Below, piece by piece: positions 20,095 through 28,223 of a stretch of DNA of 28,223 nt. The stretch is from a virus. The stretch spans positions 1 to 28,223 of IMG/VR virus record IMGVR_UViG_3300047557_003198, one strand, 5' to 3'. The notes under the pieces are model-generated. The model searched no databases. It was given only the letters and a program-made list of their open reading frames with translations, and had not been told where the DNA came from. How positions within the stretch are numbered: the first letter of the stretch is position 1; each line of letters starts with the position of its first letter. Both the position numbers and the translations under genes were made by a program.

Positions 20095-20416
20095 CACTTT
20101 CTCCTTTCTTGAAAAGATCAACCTCCAACGGAATATAGCGCCTTTCGCGCTTGTCCCATTTGAGGCACTTGAAGCGGCCGTTGTTACGGGCCGCAGCTAC
20201 TGCACAGGTGATACCTATGGCAGAGGGGTCGCCGATGAGCAGCAGGAAGTCATCGTCGCAAAACTTCTCCAGCTTGCGCTGGATGCGTCGTACTGTAGGC
20301 ACGACTGAAAACGCGATCTGCGCCATAGGCGGCAGAATGGTCTCGATCTTGCCGTAGTCCAAAGCACTCGCAATGTTGTGATTCGTGGTCTCGGACACGA
20401 CGTACACAGTTGGCAC
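20072..20416 (-). CDS. Conserved phage protein, first gene of the replication unit
   Basis: A 114-residue protein. The start PTVYVVSETTNHNIASALDYGKIETILP and the core DDDFLLLIGDPSAIGITCAVAAARNNGRFKCLKWDKRERRYIPLEVDL resemble a widespread phage family with an alpha/beta fold of about 110 residues, where 'D-Y-I-L-L-T-G' is the best-kept strand. Function unknown. The start is GTG at 20416 (AGAAAGGAGAAA 4 nt upstream), not the earlier ATG-like start in the open frame. The 3' end of the gene carries the ribosome site of the next gene and overlaps it by 23 nt. Confidence 0.7.
   Translation of the reverse strand: MPTVYVVSETTNHNIASALDYGKIETILPPMAQIAFSVVPTVRRIQRKLEKFCDDDFLLLIGDPSAIGITCAVAAARNNGRFKCLKWDKRERRYIPLEVDLFKKGESDESYEFI
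20098..20109 (-). promoter_or_regulatory. Extended Shine-Dalgarno element, copy 4
   Basis: AGAAAGGAGAAA ends 3 nt before the ATG at 20094. It is coded inside the C-terminus of the upstream gene (KKGE). Confidence 0.6.
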
Positions 20417-20420
20417 TGAA

Positions 20421-20432
20421 TTTCTCCTTTCT
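20421..20432 (-). promoter_or_regulatory. Extended Shine-Dalgarno element, copy 5
   Basis: AGAAAGGAGAAA ends 4 nt before the GTG at 20416. It sits in the divergent intergenic region. Confidence 0.6.
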
Positions 20433-20446
20433 GGAAATGAGCGACC

Positions 20447-20456
20447 AGTGTACACT
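20447..20456. promoter_or_regulatory. Operator-like palindrome in the divergent gap
   Basis: AGTGTACACT is a perfect 10-bp palindrome midway between the divergent starts at 20416 and 20501. It carries TACACT on both strands, a possible -10 in each direction, but I find no convincing -35. One protein could control both units from here. Confidence 0.4.
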
Positions 20457-20500
20457 CTCAACAAGGGCCGCGCAAGCCCCCTTCAAGAAAGTGAGAACAC

Positions 20501-21952
20501 ATGGACCGATTCCTTGAGACCTACCCGTTCAAGAACAAGCCTTTCCTGCATCAGCAGGCCTATCTGCAGCGCTTCTGGGACTTCCCTGTAGCGGCACTCT
20601 TTGCCGACATGGGCACGGGCAAGAGCTTCATGCTTATCAACAACGCCGCGATGCTCTACGACAAGGGCAAGATCAACGCGGTGCTGGTGGTGGCACCTAA
20701 GGGCGTGTACCGCAACTGGTATGACACCGAAATCCCCAAGCACCTGCCTGAGCACATTGTGCACCGCATGGCCATCTGGTCGCCGAGCCCACGCAAGGCC
20801 GAGGCAAAGGCGCTCGATGACCTCTTCGTGTCCACCGAGGACCTGAAGATTCTGTGCATGAACGTCGAGGCCTTCAGCACGGCCAAGGGCACGGCCTTTG
20901 CCAAGCGCTTTCTCTTCGTGCACGACGCGATGATGATCATCGACGAGAGCACCACCATCAAGACGCCAGGCTCGGCCCGCAGCAAGAACACGGAGAAGGT
21001 GGGCCGTGGTGCGCGGTACAGGCGCATTGCCACGGGCTCCCCGGTCACCAAGAGCCCGATGGACCTGTACCAGCAGTGCGCATTCCTGTCCGATGGCTGC
21101 CTGAACATTAGCAGCTACTACGCCTTCCAGGCACGCTACGCGGTGGTGGTGGAGCGCCAGCTCGCCAGCCACAGCTTCAAGCAGATCGTGGGCTACCGCC
21201 GGCTCGATGAGCTCAAGGAAAAGCTCGACCGCTTCAGCTTCCGCGTGAAGAAGGAGGAGTGCCTGGACCTGCCAGACAAGCTCTACGTCAAGCGTGAGGT
21301 TGATCTGACGGACGAGCAGGTGAAGGCCTACAACGACATGAAGGCTGTGGCCATGGCGCTGATCGATGGTGGCATGGTGAGCACGGTCAACGCGCTCACG
21401 CAGCTCATGCGGCTGCACCAGATCGTCTGCGGCCACGTCAAGCTCGACGACGGCACGATCAAGGAGCTGCCCAACAAGCGCATCGACGAGCTCATGGCCA
21501 TCGTCGAGGAGACCGACGGCAAGATGATCATCTGGGCCAACTATCGGCACGACATCGAGGCCATCAAGCTCGCGCTGCAGAAGGAATACGGCATGAGCAG
21601 CGTGGCCACCTACTACGGGGACACGGAGGCCGAGGAGCGCCAGCGCATCGTCAACCGCTTCCAGGACATGAACGACGAGCTGCGCTTCTTCGTGGGCAAC
21701 CCGAGCACGGGCGGCTATGGCCTGACCCTGACAGCAGCGGCCACGATGGTCTACTACAGCAACAGCTTCGACCTGGAGAAACGGCTGCAGTCCGAGGACC
21801 GCGCACACCGCATCGGCCAGACGAAGAACGTGACCTACATCGACCTGATCGCCCCGGGCACGGTGGACGAGAAGATCGTCAAGGCCCTGCGCAACAAGAT
21901 CGACATCGCGACCCAGGTTCTGGGCGAGGACATCAAGCAATGGCTCATCTGA
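20501..21952 (+). CDS. SNF2-type superfamily 2 helicase
   Basis: A 483-residue ATPase with the SNF2/Rad54 layout. The motifs are the Walker A ADMGTGKS (35 to 42), VLVVAPKGVYRNW (Ia), DES (148 to 150, motif II in a DEST form), ATGSPV (177 to 182, III), then IIWANYR (IV region), GGYGLTLTAA (V) and QSEDRAHRIGQ (430 to 440, VI). The length is normal for phage members, and all core motifs are present. Such proteins move along double-stranded DNA and often act in recombination, replication restart or early branch migration. It is one of two genes that oppose the surrounding strand and is followed by an exonuclease with a 13-nt overlap, so the two likely work together. The ribosome site is weak (GTGAG). 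Confidence 0.9.
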   Translation: MDRFLETYPFKNKPFLHQQAYLQRFWDFPVAALFADMGTGKSFMLINNAAMLYDKGKINAVLVVAPKGVYRNWYDTEIPKHLPEHIVHRMAIWSPSPRKAEAKALDDLFVSTEDLKILCMNVEAFSTAKGTAFAKRFLFVHDAMMIIDESTTIKTPGSARSKNTEKVGRGARYRRIATGSPVTKSPMDLYQQCAFLSDGCLNISSYYAFQARYAVVVERQLASHSFKQIVGYRRLDELKEKLDRFSFRVKKEECLDLPDKLYVKREVDLTDEQVKAYNDMKAVAMALIDGGMVSTVNALTQLMRLHQIVCGHVKLDDGTIKELPNKRIDELMAIVEETDGKMIIWANYRHDIEAIKLALQKEYGMSSVATYYGDTEAEERQRIVNRFQDMNDELRFFVGNPSTGGYGLTLTAAATMVYYSNSFDLEKRLQSEDRAHRIGQTKNVTYIDLIAPGTVDEKIVKALRNKIDIATQVLGEDIKQWLI

Positions 21953-22632
21953 TCCCCTGGTCTTACCAGTTTGCGTACGAAAAGCTCGAAAAAATAGACA
22001 CGTCGTCAGGACGTGTCTACAAAGTGCCAGAATTTGGACATGTCCCCTCGGTGACAACCATCCTGGACCGCACGAAGGACAAGGCGCAGCTTGAGGCCTG
22101 GGCACAGCGGGTCGGGCCCGAAGAAGCCCTACGGCAGAAAGAGCAGGCGGCCTACATCGGCACGAACATGCACACCACCCTGGAAGCCATCCTGACAGGC
22201 GAGGCGCTGAAGTTCGGCACGGACTGGGCGGCCATGAAGGGGCACCTGATGGCGCTCACGCTGGCCAACAAGTACTTCCCCGAGATCGAGGCAGTCCACG
22301 GGTCCGAGGTGTCAGTGCATCTGGCGGGCCGTTATGCGGGGACCACTGATCTCGTGGCGACCTACCGGGGCAAGCTGGCCATCGTGGACTTCAAGCAGTC
22401 GGTCAAGCCCAAGCGCTTTGAGTTCATCACGGACTACTTCCACCAGCTCGCGGCCTACGCGATTGCGCACGACGCGATGCACGGCACCGACATCGACTTC
22501 GGTGCTGTGCTGATCGCTGTGCAGGACGGCACGACGCAGGAGTTCACCACCACGGGCCGAGAATTCAAGGAATTCAAGGCCGCGTGGATGGAGCGGGTTA
22601 CTGCGGCGGCCGCTGCGCTGCCAGCCCCGTGA
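21940..22632 (+). CDS. PD-(D/E)XK exonuclease (Cas4/RecB/MGME1-like)
   Basis: A 230-residue nuclease. The parts are IPSVTTIL-like VPSVTTILDR (35 to 44), YIGTNMH (72 to 78, motif I His), EVSV after a conserved Glu, then the core GTTD (Asp137), IVDFKQS (Asp150, Lys152) and QLAAYA (Gln169 onward). This order is that of the RecB-like nucleases that include Cas4 and MGME1, which digest single-stranded DNA ends. No Cys cluster is seen, so an iron-sulfur Cas4 is unlikely. With the SNF2 helicase it may form a recombination or degradation pair. Its 3' end overlaps the convergent virion gene by 35 nt. Confidence 0.85.
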   Translation: MAHLIPWSYQFAYEKLEKIDTSSGRVYKVPEFGHVPSVTTILDRTKDKAQLEAWAQRVGPEEALRQKEQAAYIGTNMHTTLEAILTGEALKFGTDWAAMKGHLMALTLANKYFPEIEAVHGSEVSVHLAGRYAGTTDLVATYRGKLAIVDFKQSVKPKRFEFITDYFHQLAAYAIAHDAMHGTDIDFGAVLIAVQDGTTQEFTTTGREFKEFKAAWMERVTAAAAALPAP

Positions 22633-25600
22633 TGCTGTCAAACGGGAAGAGCTGCTGCAGCATGGATGCCGCTCCGCCAGGCGCTGCCGGAGCTGCAGGT
22701 CCACCACCACCGCCACCGGCCTTAGGAGGCTGGCCAGGGCCGCCCTGCTGCATGAACGGCACGCCTCGGGTAGAGGGGGCCGGTGGCATCTGACGCAGCG
22801 CACGCGCTGCTTGGCCCTGCTGGGTGAACGGGGCTTGCGTGCCAGCCTGGGGCGCGGGCTGTGGCTCTTCGTACGTGGCGTAGTTCAAGCCGGACATCAG
22901 CATGTAGCTGTGCAGTGAGCGAGCGATGTTGAGCTTCTCGCGCTCCGTGGTCCCCCGACGCAGCAGCAGCGCCATGAACTGCGGGTCCTGAGCGGCCTGC
23001 TCGATGATGCCCCGGGTGAACATGGTCGGCATCTTGTCAAAGAGCTGGCGCACGGCCTTGGAGCCGGCGCTGGCCGCGATCAGCGAGCCAGGGCCACTGG
23101 GAGCTGCAGCCGTGCCGATGCGCGAACCGATCACGCGCATGGCCAGCTCACTCACCGCATCCGCGCCCTCGACGACGTTGTCGAGCACGCGCTTGTTGCC
23201 CATGGCCTCTTCAATGCGCACCATCGGGTTGATGAGCTGGCGCAGGTTCTTCACCTCCGTCAGCGTCATCAGGTTGTTGGCGCGCATGATGTTGATCAGC
23301 GAGGGCTGATTGGGCGCGATGGGCTTGAAGAGCGCGTCGTCAAAAGCCTGGATGTTGAAGTTGCCGCTGTTGCCGCCGGCCTTGGTGTAGGCGTAGTCGT
23401 ACAGCGTGGACTTCAAGCCGTTGACGGCGTCTTGGCCGCCGGCTGACGCCAGTTTGGCCATGTTGCTGACGTTCTTGACAGGAAAGCGGCTGTTGAGCGC
23501 CTCCGACACCGCAGTGGTCGGGTTCTCAAACTTCAGCAGTTGAGCAAATGCAGCCTGGTTGCGCAGCGTCTTGTTGATGAAGCTGTTCTGCTCCTGCGTG
23601 GCGCGCAGGGCGTTCTCGGCCGTGGTGGCGTTGCGCAGATCACCGGTGATGCCCATCTTGTCGAGCATCGGCTTGTTCTGGACGATGAAGCCTTCGAGCT
23701 GGCGCACATTCAGGCGGCCAGTGGATGGATCAACCGCCTTGGCTGCCATCAGGCGCAGGGCCCGGGCCTGGGCATCCGTGATCGACGACACACGGCTGCG
23801 AGCCAGGTCGGCCTGCGGCTTGAGCGCCAGAGCCTGCGGGCTGCCGGCCCCAAACTGAGCCACCGCGTTGTCGTACTGGGCCGCCATGAACTTCACGGCG
23901 TCCTCGATCTCGGTCATCCGCTGGGCGGTGACGTCGGCGTTGGAGCCGAAGGCGCGCAGCACCAGGGTCTCCGCAGGGATGCGCTGGGCACCGGAGCGGG
24001 TCAGATCGCCCGTCTCAGACGCGGTCTTCGCGAACGTGCGGGTGAAGGTGTCGTTCAGCGCCTTGGAGAACTGGCGAGCGGAGTCGAATGCCGGGTTCTT
24101 CACGCCCTCCAGATCGCGCAGCATGCCCTCGGCCAGGGTGCTGTAGAAGTCGGCGTTGGCCACCTCGCCCCGGCCAGCGGCCTCACGCGAGAGCTTGAGC
24201 AGGTTGGAGCGGTAGTTGATCAGCTCGGCAATGTCCACCTCTTTGGCCTTTGGCACAAAGCGAGCAGGCACCGCACCGGTGTCCATGAACTCCTGGGTGT
24301 TTTTGCCGAGCTTGTATTTGCGCACCACGTCGTCGGTGACGCCAAAGTCGGCCATGATGTCCTTGACCACCTTGGGCATGGTGTTGGTGTACACCGCGTC
24401 GCCGATCTCCAGCGTGCGCTGCAGGAAGTCCTGCACCGTGCGGCTGGGCGCGAGCCGTGGTGCTTGGACCACTTCCTGTGTCACCTGACGCGTGATCGGC
24501 TGGCCAGCAGCATCCACGAGGCCCGTGGGCACCGTGCTGGTGACCGTGGCCTTGCTCGGCTTGGTCAGTTGGGCCAGGCCCGCTTGCCACAGGCTGGACT
24601 CGTAGTCGCGGGCGCTGCGCAGGGCGTTCTCGGTCTCCAGCTTGACGATCTCGCCGATCTGACGGCGTGCCTGGGGCGTGTCGCGAGAGATGAGGCGAAT
24701 CTTGTCTGCTGCAGTCGCATCTGCTGCGGCCAAACGGCCCGCGAGCATCTGGTTGAACGCGGTCTCGCGCAGCTCGGCAGCCTTGCGCAGAGCATCGGGC
24801 GTACCGATGTCTTTGAGGCGGTCTGCCAAGAGCTGATAGGCGCGCATGGCCTGACGGCCCTGCTCCATGCTCTCGCCCATGAAACGGGCGTGGGCCTTGC
24901 CCAGCGTGGTCTCCAGCTCCGACAGCGCAACGCTGCCAGTCTTTTGGGCTGACGTGGGCGTGGTCACGCCACCGGGCAGCGGGCGCTCCAGCTCGCGGAT
25001 CAGACGCGGCACGTCCTCGCCAGCTTCTGTCAGGATTGTGTAAAGACGGTTCGCGGCCCGTGCTTCTCGGCCGGATTGGCTCACCGTCGAGCGCATCTTG
25101 CCGACAAAGTCAGCCGCTGTCGTCGTGCCGTTGATGAGCAGACGGCCAGGGGAGAACAGACCACCGACCACCTCCGCGCCAAAGCGCGTGCCAGCAGCAC
25201 CGGGATCGTAGGCCTCGGCCAGGCCACCACCAACACCCGCGCCACCGGCAGCGGAGGTCTCTGCCAGCAGGAAAGCCTTGGGGTTGCGGCGCGCGGCCGT
25301 GCCAATGCCAGAGACGAACCGAGCCACGCTGTTGGCCGTCATCTGCGGGATGCCGAAGGCCGTCGGAGCGAAGGCAATGGAGTCGCCAAAGGTCTTGCCG
25401 CCCTCGCGGTAGGGGACCAGGTCCTCCCGGGAGACGCCGGGGAACAACTGCTCGGCCTGCCGGCCTGCAAAGAAGCCGGTCGCGCCGCCCAGGATCATGC
25501 CGCCAATGGCACCGTAGGGCGGGAAGAACGGAGCACCCGCCTTCAGGCCCATGTACGCGCCCCCGACCATGGGGCTGGTGCGCACCAGACCCTGGCCAGC

Positions 25601-25765
25601 GCCGAGCAACGTCTCCTTGGCCGCCTCGCCCATGGTGGGCTCTTGAGCCATGCCAGGGTAAGTCTGCGCCAGCTCGGCGTCCTTCTCAGCGTCGGACTTG
25701 CCGGCAGTGTTGATGCCGGGATACAGCTCTTCGAGCGTCGGTGCTTTGGGGGTGGGTGGAGCCAT
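22598..25765 (-). CDS. Large internal virion (ejection) protein candidate
   Basis: A 1055-residue protein. The start MAPPTPKAPTLEELYPG follows the previous stop as TAATG, so the earlier start in the open frame is rejected. Residues 50 to 110 are Gly/Ala-rich and hydrophobic (TLLGAGQGLV, GAIGGMILGGATGFFAG), which resembles membrane-active segments of ejected proteins. The long middle (about 300 to 950) is helical with many Ala/Arg/Glu and no enzyme motif I can name. The last 100 residues are Pro/Gly/Gln-rich. Similar giant proteins lie behind tail genes in podovirus-like phages and are thought to enter the cell with DNA; that role is inference from place and composition. Confidence 0.68.
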   Translation of the reverse strand: MAPPTPKAPTLEELYPGINTAGKSDAEKDAELAQTYPGMAQEPTMGEAAKETLLGAGQGLVRTSPMVGGAYMGLKAGAPFFPPYGAIGGMILGGATGFFAGRQAEQLFPGVSREDLVPYREGGKTFGDSIAFAPTAFGIPQMTANSVARFVSGIGTAARRNPKAFLLAETSAAGGAGVGGGLAEAYDPGAAGTRFGAEVVGGLFSPGRLLINGTTTAADFVGKMRSTVSQSGREARAANRLYTILTEAGEDVPRLIRELERPLPGGVTTPTSAQKTGSVALSELETTLGKAHARFMGESMEQGRQAMRAYQLLADRLKDIGTPDALRKAAELRETAFNQMLAGRLAAADATAADKIRLISRDTPQARRQIGEIVKLETENALRSARDYESSLWQAGLAQLTKPSKATVTSTVPTGLVDAAGQPITRQVTQEVVQAPRLAPSRTVQDFLQRTLEIGDAVYTNTMPKVVKDIMADFGVTDDVVRKYKLGKNTQEFMDTGAVPARFVPKAKEVDIAELINYRSNLLKLSREAAGRGEVANADFYSTLAEGMLRDLEGVKNPAFDSARQFSKALNDTFTRTFAKTASETGDLTRSGAQRIPAETLVLRAFGSNADVTAQRMTEIEDAVKFMAAQYDNAVAQFGAGSPQALALKPQADLARSRVSSITDAQARALRLMAAKAVDPSTGRLNVRQLEGFIVQNKPMLDKMGITGDLRNATTAENALRATQEQNSFINKTLRNQAAFAQLLKFENPTTAVSEALNSRFPVKNVSNMAKLASAGGQDAVNGLKSTLYDYAYTKAGGNSGNFNIQAFDDALFKPIAPNQPSLINIMRANNLMTLTEVKNLRQLINPMVRIEEAMGNKRVLDNVVEGADAVSELAMRVIGSRIGTAAAPSGPGSLIAASAGSKAVRQLFDKMPTMFTRGIIEQAAQDPQFMALLLRRGTTEREKLNIARSLHSYMLMSGLNYATYEEPQPAPQAGTQAPFTQQGQAARALRQMPPAPSTRGVPFMQQGGPGQPPKAGGGGGGPAAPAAPGGAASMLQQLFPFDSITGLAAQRPPQ

Positions 25766-27792
25766 TATTGGGTCCCCTTCTTCTGAGCGTAGACGTAAAT
25801 CTTGCGGTTCGGGTCGAACACCAGATACTCGCCTGGCGCTGCGGCCTTCCACTGATCGGTGTTGTCGATCTTGCGCTGACGCACGCCGAGCAGGTCACGC
25901 ACGAAGTTGACCTCTTCGAGCTTCTTGAAGGCCTCGCGGCGCTTCTCCATGCCCGTCTCGCGCGCTTGGGTGAGCGCGGTGGTCTTGTCCTCGATGCCGC
26001 TGAAGACGTTGTCCAGCGCGATGATCTGGTTGATGAAGCTCTGCTTGTTGTCCAAGAGCCGTGGGCCGAGATTCAGTTCGCTCAGAATCTGCTTGCGCTC
26101 ACCCTCGGCAAAGCGCGGGTTCTCCTGCAGCACGTTGACCACACGGTTGCGCATGTTCTCCAGCATGGTCGTGGCCTGCTGGAACTCCGGCTTGATGCGG
26201 CCAGCGGCCTCCAGCGGGATGTTGCGCGCCACACCGGCCACGAGCACGGGCACGAAGCCGGTGCCAGTGCTGGCCAGGTCGAAGAACGTGGACTGCGGGG
26301 CCGCTTGCGCGACGTTGGCCACATCGGCCGGAAGGTCCGCGACCGACGCGCCAGGAGCCGGCACGGGACGAGCGCGGCCAGGGGCAGCCGTCGCTGGTTG
26401 GGGAGCTGCCGCGCGGCCACCACCAGTGGCAGGAGCGCCGCCAGCGGTCGTCGGCACGGCCAAGTTGCGCGCCCTGAGCGCGGTCACCACAAAGGGAGGC
26501 AGCTCGTTGCGCTGCTCGCGCGTGCCGGTCTCCTGCGTCAGCGGGTTGGTATAAGTGACCAAGGTCGGCTGTGTGTACTGTGTGATCGCGGTCATGAAGG
26601 CGCGATCCTCTTCCGGATCGAGCTTGCCCTCGGCGAAGTCATCGGCCTTCATGTACATGAAGTTCAGAGCGCCGCCGGTGACGCCCTTGCCAAAGATACC
26701 GCCTTGGACATCGCCTTTCTTGCCCGCCGCCTTCAGGATGTCGCCAAACGCCTTGCGCTGGTTGTCCAGCAGCTTGAGGTTCTGTTCCCGGGTGGCACCA
26801 ATGTCCTTCTCGGCCGCCTGCAGCCCCATGAGCTTGAGTTGGCGCTGCTCTTTGTCCGTGGCGGCGATGTACTGCGCCATCTCGCCAGGCAGCGTGCGCG
26901 TGGCACCAGCCAGGCGTGAGACAAAGGAGCCACGCAAGGGACGGCCCTGATCATCGACGTTGCCAGCAAAGCCGAAGGCGCGTTGGCCAAGCGACAGCAG
27001 GAGTTGCGCCTGACGCGACTCTGCGTTGTCACCCATGATCTGCTTGTACATCTGAGCCCGCTTGGCCGATTCAGCGGCCAGGTCTGGCACGGCCAGGGGC
27101 TTCTGCGCCAGCATGTTCGTCAGTTGGGTGCGGGCCATCTGCACCATCTCCGGGGTCGGAGTGAAACCAAGCGAGGACGTTTCGCCAGCAGGGGTCACGC
27201 CGTCCTCGTCAGACCCCGTTTGAAAACGCTGAACGTACCCACCGGCTGCCATCTGCATCGGCGGAGGGCCAGCAGGAGCGCCACCAGGCGGTGCACCCGG
27301 GGGTCCACCAGCACCGGCCAAGAGCGCGGCGATGCCGCCGCTGTCAGGAGGCGGTGCCATCTCTGATCCGGGAGCCATGGGCGGTGCGCCAGGAGGCATG
27401 CCGCCAGGGGCCGCACCTTGCGGAGGAGCCATCGGGGGCTGAGGTCCTTGGGCCATGGCTTGCGAAGGCGGCAGCGCGCCAATCCCACCACCTTGGGCGA
27501 GGATCGGCTGCAGCATCGCCAGCACCGGCTCGGGGGTCTCCGAGGCAGCGGCGTAGCCGACCAGATCGGCCAACTCATCGCGGCGCGCCTCGATGGAGCG
27601 CATGTCGCCGCGCAGGTTGTTCATGAGGATTTCGGGGGAGTCCGGGCGGCGCTCCATGGCGGCCGCATCTTCCTCCTCGCCTTCGAGCTCGTCTTCGTCT
27701 TCGAGCTCGTCCTCCATGTCGTCCATGAAGCCCTGCATGATGCCGACGTTCTCGACATCCTGCTCTTCGTTCATCATCTTGTCGTCCATCAT
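25765..27792 (-). CDS. Phage structural protein with acidic and Pro/Gly-rich parts
   Basis: A 675-residue protein. Residues 1 to 48 are extremely acidic (MDDMEDELEDEDELEGEEED), 49 to 90 contain DSPEILMNNLRGDMRSIEARRDEL, and 90 to 180 are a low-complexity Pro/Gly/Ala/Met run. Then AAGGYVQRFQTGSDEDGVTP leads into a long helical domain. The pattern 'SPEILMNNLRGDMRS...GGxVQRFxxGSDEDGVTP' is one I associate with structural proteins of aquatic podovirus-like phages. No known catalytic motif is seen. AAGGGG precedes the ATG at 27792, 6 nt behind the preceding stop. It probably acts as an internal or portal-near virion part with the two neighbouring genes. Confidence 0.7.
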   Translation of the reverse strand: MMDDKMMNEEQDVENVGIMQGFMDDMEDELEDEDELEGEEEDAAAMERRPDSPEILMNNLRGDMRSIEARRDELADLVGYAAASETPEPVLAMLQPILAQGGGIGALPPSQAMAQGPQPPMAPPQGAAPGGMPPGAPPMAPGSEMAPPPDSGGIAALLAGAGGPPGAPPGGAPAGPPPMQMAAGGYVQRFQTGSDEDGVTPAGETSSLGFTPTPEMVQMARTQLTNMLAQKPLAVPDLAAESAKRAQMYKQIMGDNAESRQAQLLLSLGQRAFGFAGNVDDQGRPLRGSFVSRLAGATRTLPGEMAQYIAATDKEQRQLKLMGLQAAEKDIGATREQNLKLLDNQRKAFGDILKAAGKKGDVQGGIFGKGVTGGALNFMYMKADDFAEGKLDPEEDRAFMTAITQYTQPTLVTYTNPLTQETGTREQRNELPPFVVTALRARNLAVPTTAGGAPATGGGRAAAPQPATAAPGRARPVPAPGASVADLPADVANVAQAAPQSTFFDLASTGTGFVPVLVAGVARNIPLEAAGRIKPEFQQATTMLENMRNRVVNVLQENPRFAEGERKQILSELNLGPRLLDNKQSFINQIIALDNVFSGIEDKTTALTQARETGMEKRREAFKKLEEVNFVRDLLGVRQRKIDNTDQWKAAAPGEYLVFDPNRKIYVYAQKKGTQ

Positions 27793-27798
27793 GACCCC

Positions 27799-28223
27799 TT
27801 AGAAAAGCCCTGCCTTTTTGGCCCCTGCCATCGTCGAGATGGCACCCAAGCCGATACCCACCGCCTGCTGGAACGGGCTGGCCGACGGCTGGCTGGCCAC
27901 CTGTGTGGACATCTGGCTCGACGGCGCACCCTTGTAGATGTCCGACAGGAAGCCCGCCTGCTGGTAGGGCGCGTAAATCTTCTGCAGCTCGCTTGCGCGC
28001 TGCGCATCCAGCGTCTGCTGGTTGAACGCCTGCTGGGCCTGGCCCACGTTGTACAGGAAGTTGATGTCGCCCTGCTGCAGCGCCTGTGCGGTCTGGCCCA
28101 GCGCGCCTTGCTGCACGCCGAGCTGGCCAAGCTGCCCGGCCATCTGGCCAAGACCTGCAGCCTGCTGCTGACCGATGCCGAACTGCTGCGTCGCGAGCTG
28201 CCCGATCCCCTGGCCAAGGCCCT
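27799..28223 (-). CDS. Gln/Ala-rich virion protein, 5' end outside the window
   Basis: The open frame continues to the right edge of the window, so only the last 141 residues are visible. They are rich in Gln, Ala, Leu and Gly with repeated LGQ and QQ units, then helical (VGQAQQAFNQQTLDAQRA) and end YAPYQQAGFLSDIYKG, FQQAVGIGLGAISTMAGAKKAGLF. This tail, with a final Gly/Ala hydrophobic segment, is typical of the internal core proteins coded just before the Pro/Gly-rich protein in aquatic phages. An ATG at 28143 exists, but the upstream frame has the same composition and carries no stop, so I treat the gene as partial. Confidence 0.68.
   Translation of the reverse strand, partial: GLGQGIGQLATQQFGIGQQQAAGLGQMAGQLGQLGVQQGALGQTAQALQQGDINFLYNVGQAQQAFNQQTLDAQRASELQKIYAPYQQAGFLSDIYKGAPSSQMSTQVASQPSASPFQQAVGIGLGAISTMAGAKKAGLF

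Noticed and set aside
20483-22105. 540-codon minus-strand frame opposite the SNF2 gene
   Set aside because: The plus strand carries all SNF2 motifs in order; the minus frame reads as Val/His/Leu-rich antisense with no known domain.
23540-24952. 470-codon plus-strand frame inside the 1055-residue virion gene
   Set aside because: Antisense shadow of a gene whose frame is open over 3.1 kb and is linked by TAATG to its neighbour.

Overview
The window is part of the genome of a tailed double-stranded DNA phage (Caudoviricetes). Its base composition is G+C-rich, its genes are packed tightly, and it carries a terminase small subunit, internal-virion-type structural proteins and a complete phage replication set. 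Several small proteins look like families I know from phages and prophages of Burkholderiales and related Betaproteobacteria, and the right-hand structural proteins look like those of uncultured freshwater or marine podovirus-like phages. The host and morphology calls are inferences. I see no integrase, no lysogeny module, no tRNA gene and no CRISPR array.

Transcription runs almost entirely right to left. At the right edge (28.2 to 22.6 kb) are three minus-strand virion genes: one cut by the window edge, a 675-aa protein with acidic and Pro/Gly/Met-rich segments, and a 1055-aa putative internal virion protein. A two-gene plus-strand island (20.5 to 22.6 kb) converges on them and encodes a SNF2-type helicase and a PD-(D/E)XK exonuclease. 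From 20.4 to 13.2 kb the minus strand carries the replication core: two conserved phage proteins, a putative ssDNA-binding protein, an archaeo-eukaryotic-type primase, a free-standing HNH endonuclease, a UvrD-type helicase whose Walker A motif is broken by an in-frame TAA, and a family A DNA polymerase with Leu at the position equivalent to E. coli Pol I 762. A clear intrinsic terminator follows the polymerase.

From 13.1 to 2.4 kb lies a chain of about 33 small minus-strand genes. Most are joined by 4-nt stop/start overlaps. The chain includes a ribbon-helix-helix protein with an AT-hook-like tail, a GNAT acetyltransferase, a DUF6378 protein, a DUF7694 protein, an HslV/proteasome-like Ntn hydrolase, a DEDDh exonuclease, several small Cys-rich proteins and a small protein ending in a sliding-clamp-binding-like pentapeptide. 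A strong sigma70-like promoter with an embedded GTAC-phased inverted repeat sits at 8.67 to 8.70 kb.

A 375-bp A+T-rich non-coding region (1743 to 2117) with tandem 8-mers separates this chain, and a small plus-strand HNH-like gene, from a second minus-strand unit at the left end. That unit contains a small protein, the terminase small subunit, a VRR-NUC-like nuclease and a coiled-coil protein. Terminase points out of the left edge and the last virion genes enter from the right edge, which fits a circular or circularly permuted map with TerL, portal, capsid and tail genes outside the window. Five genes share an identical 12-nt extended Shine-Dalgarno element, AGAAAGGAGAAA, placed 3 to 4 nt before the start codon.
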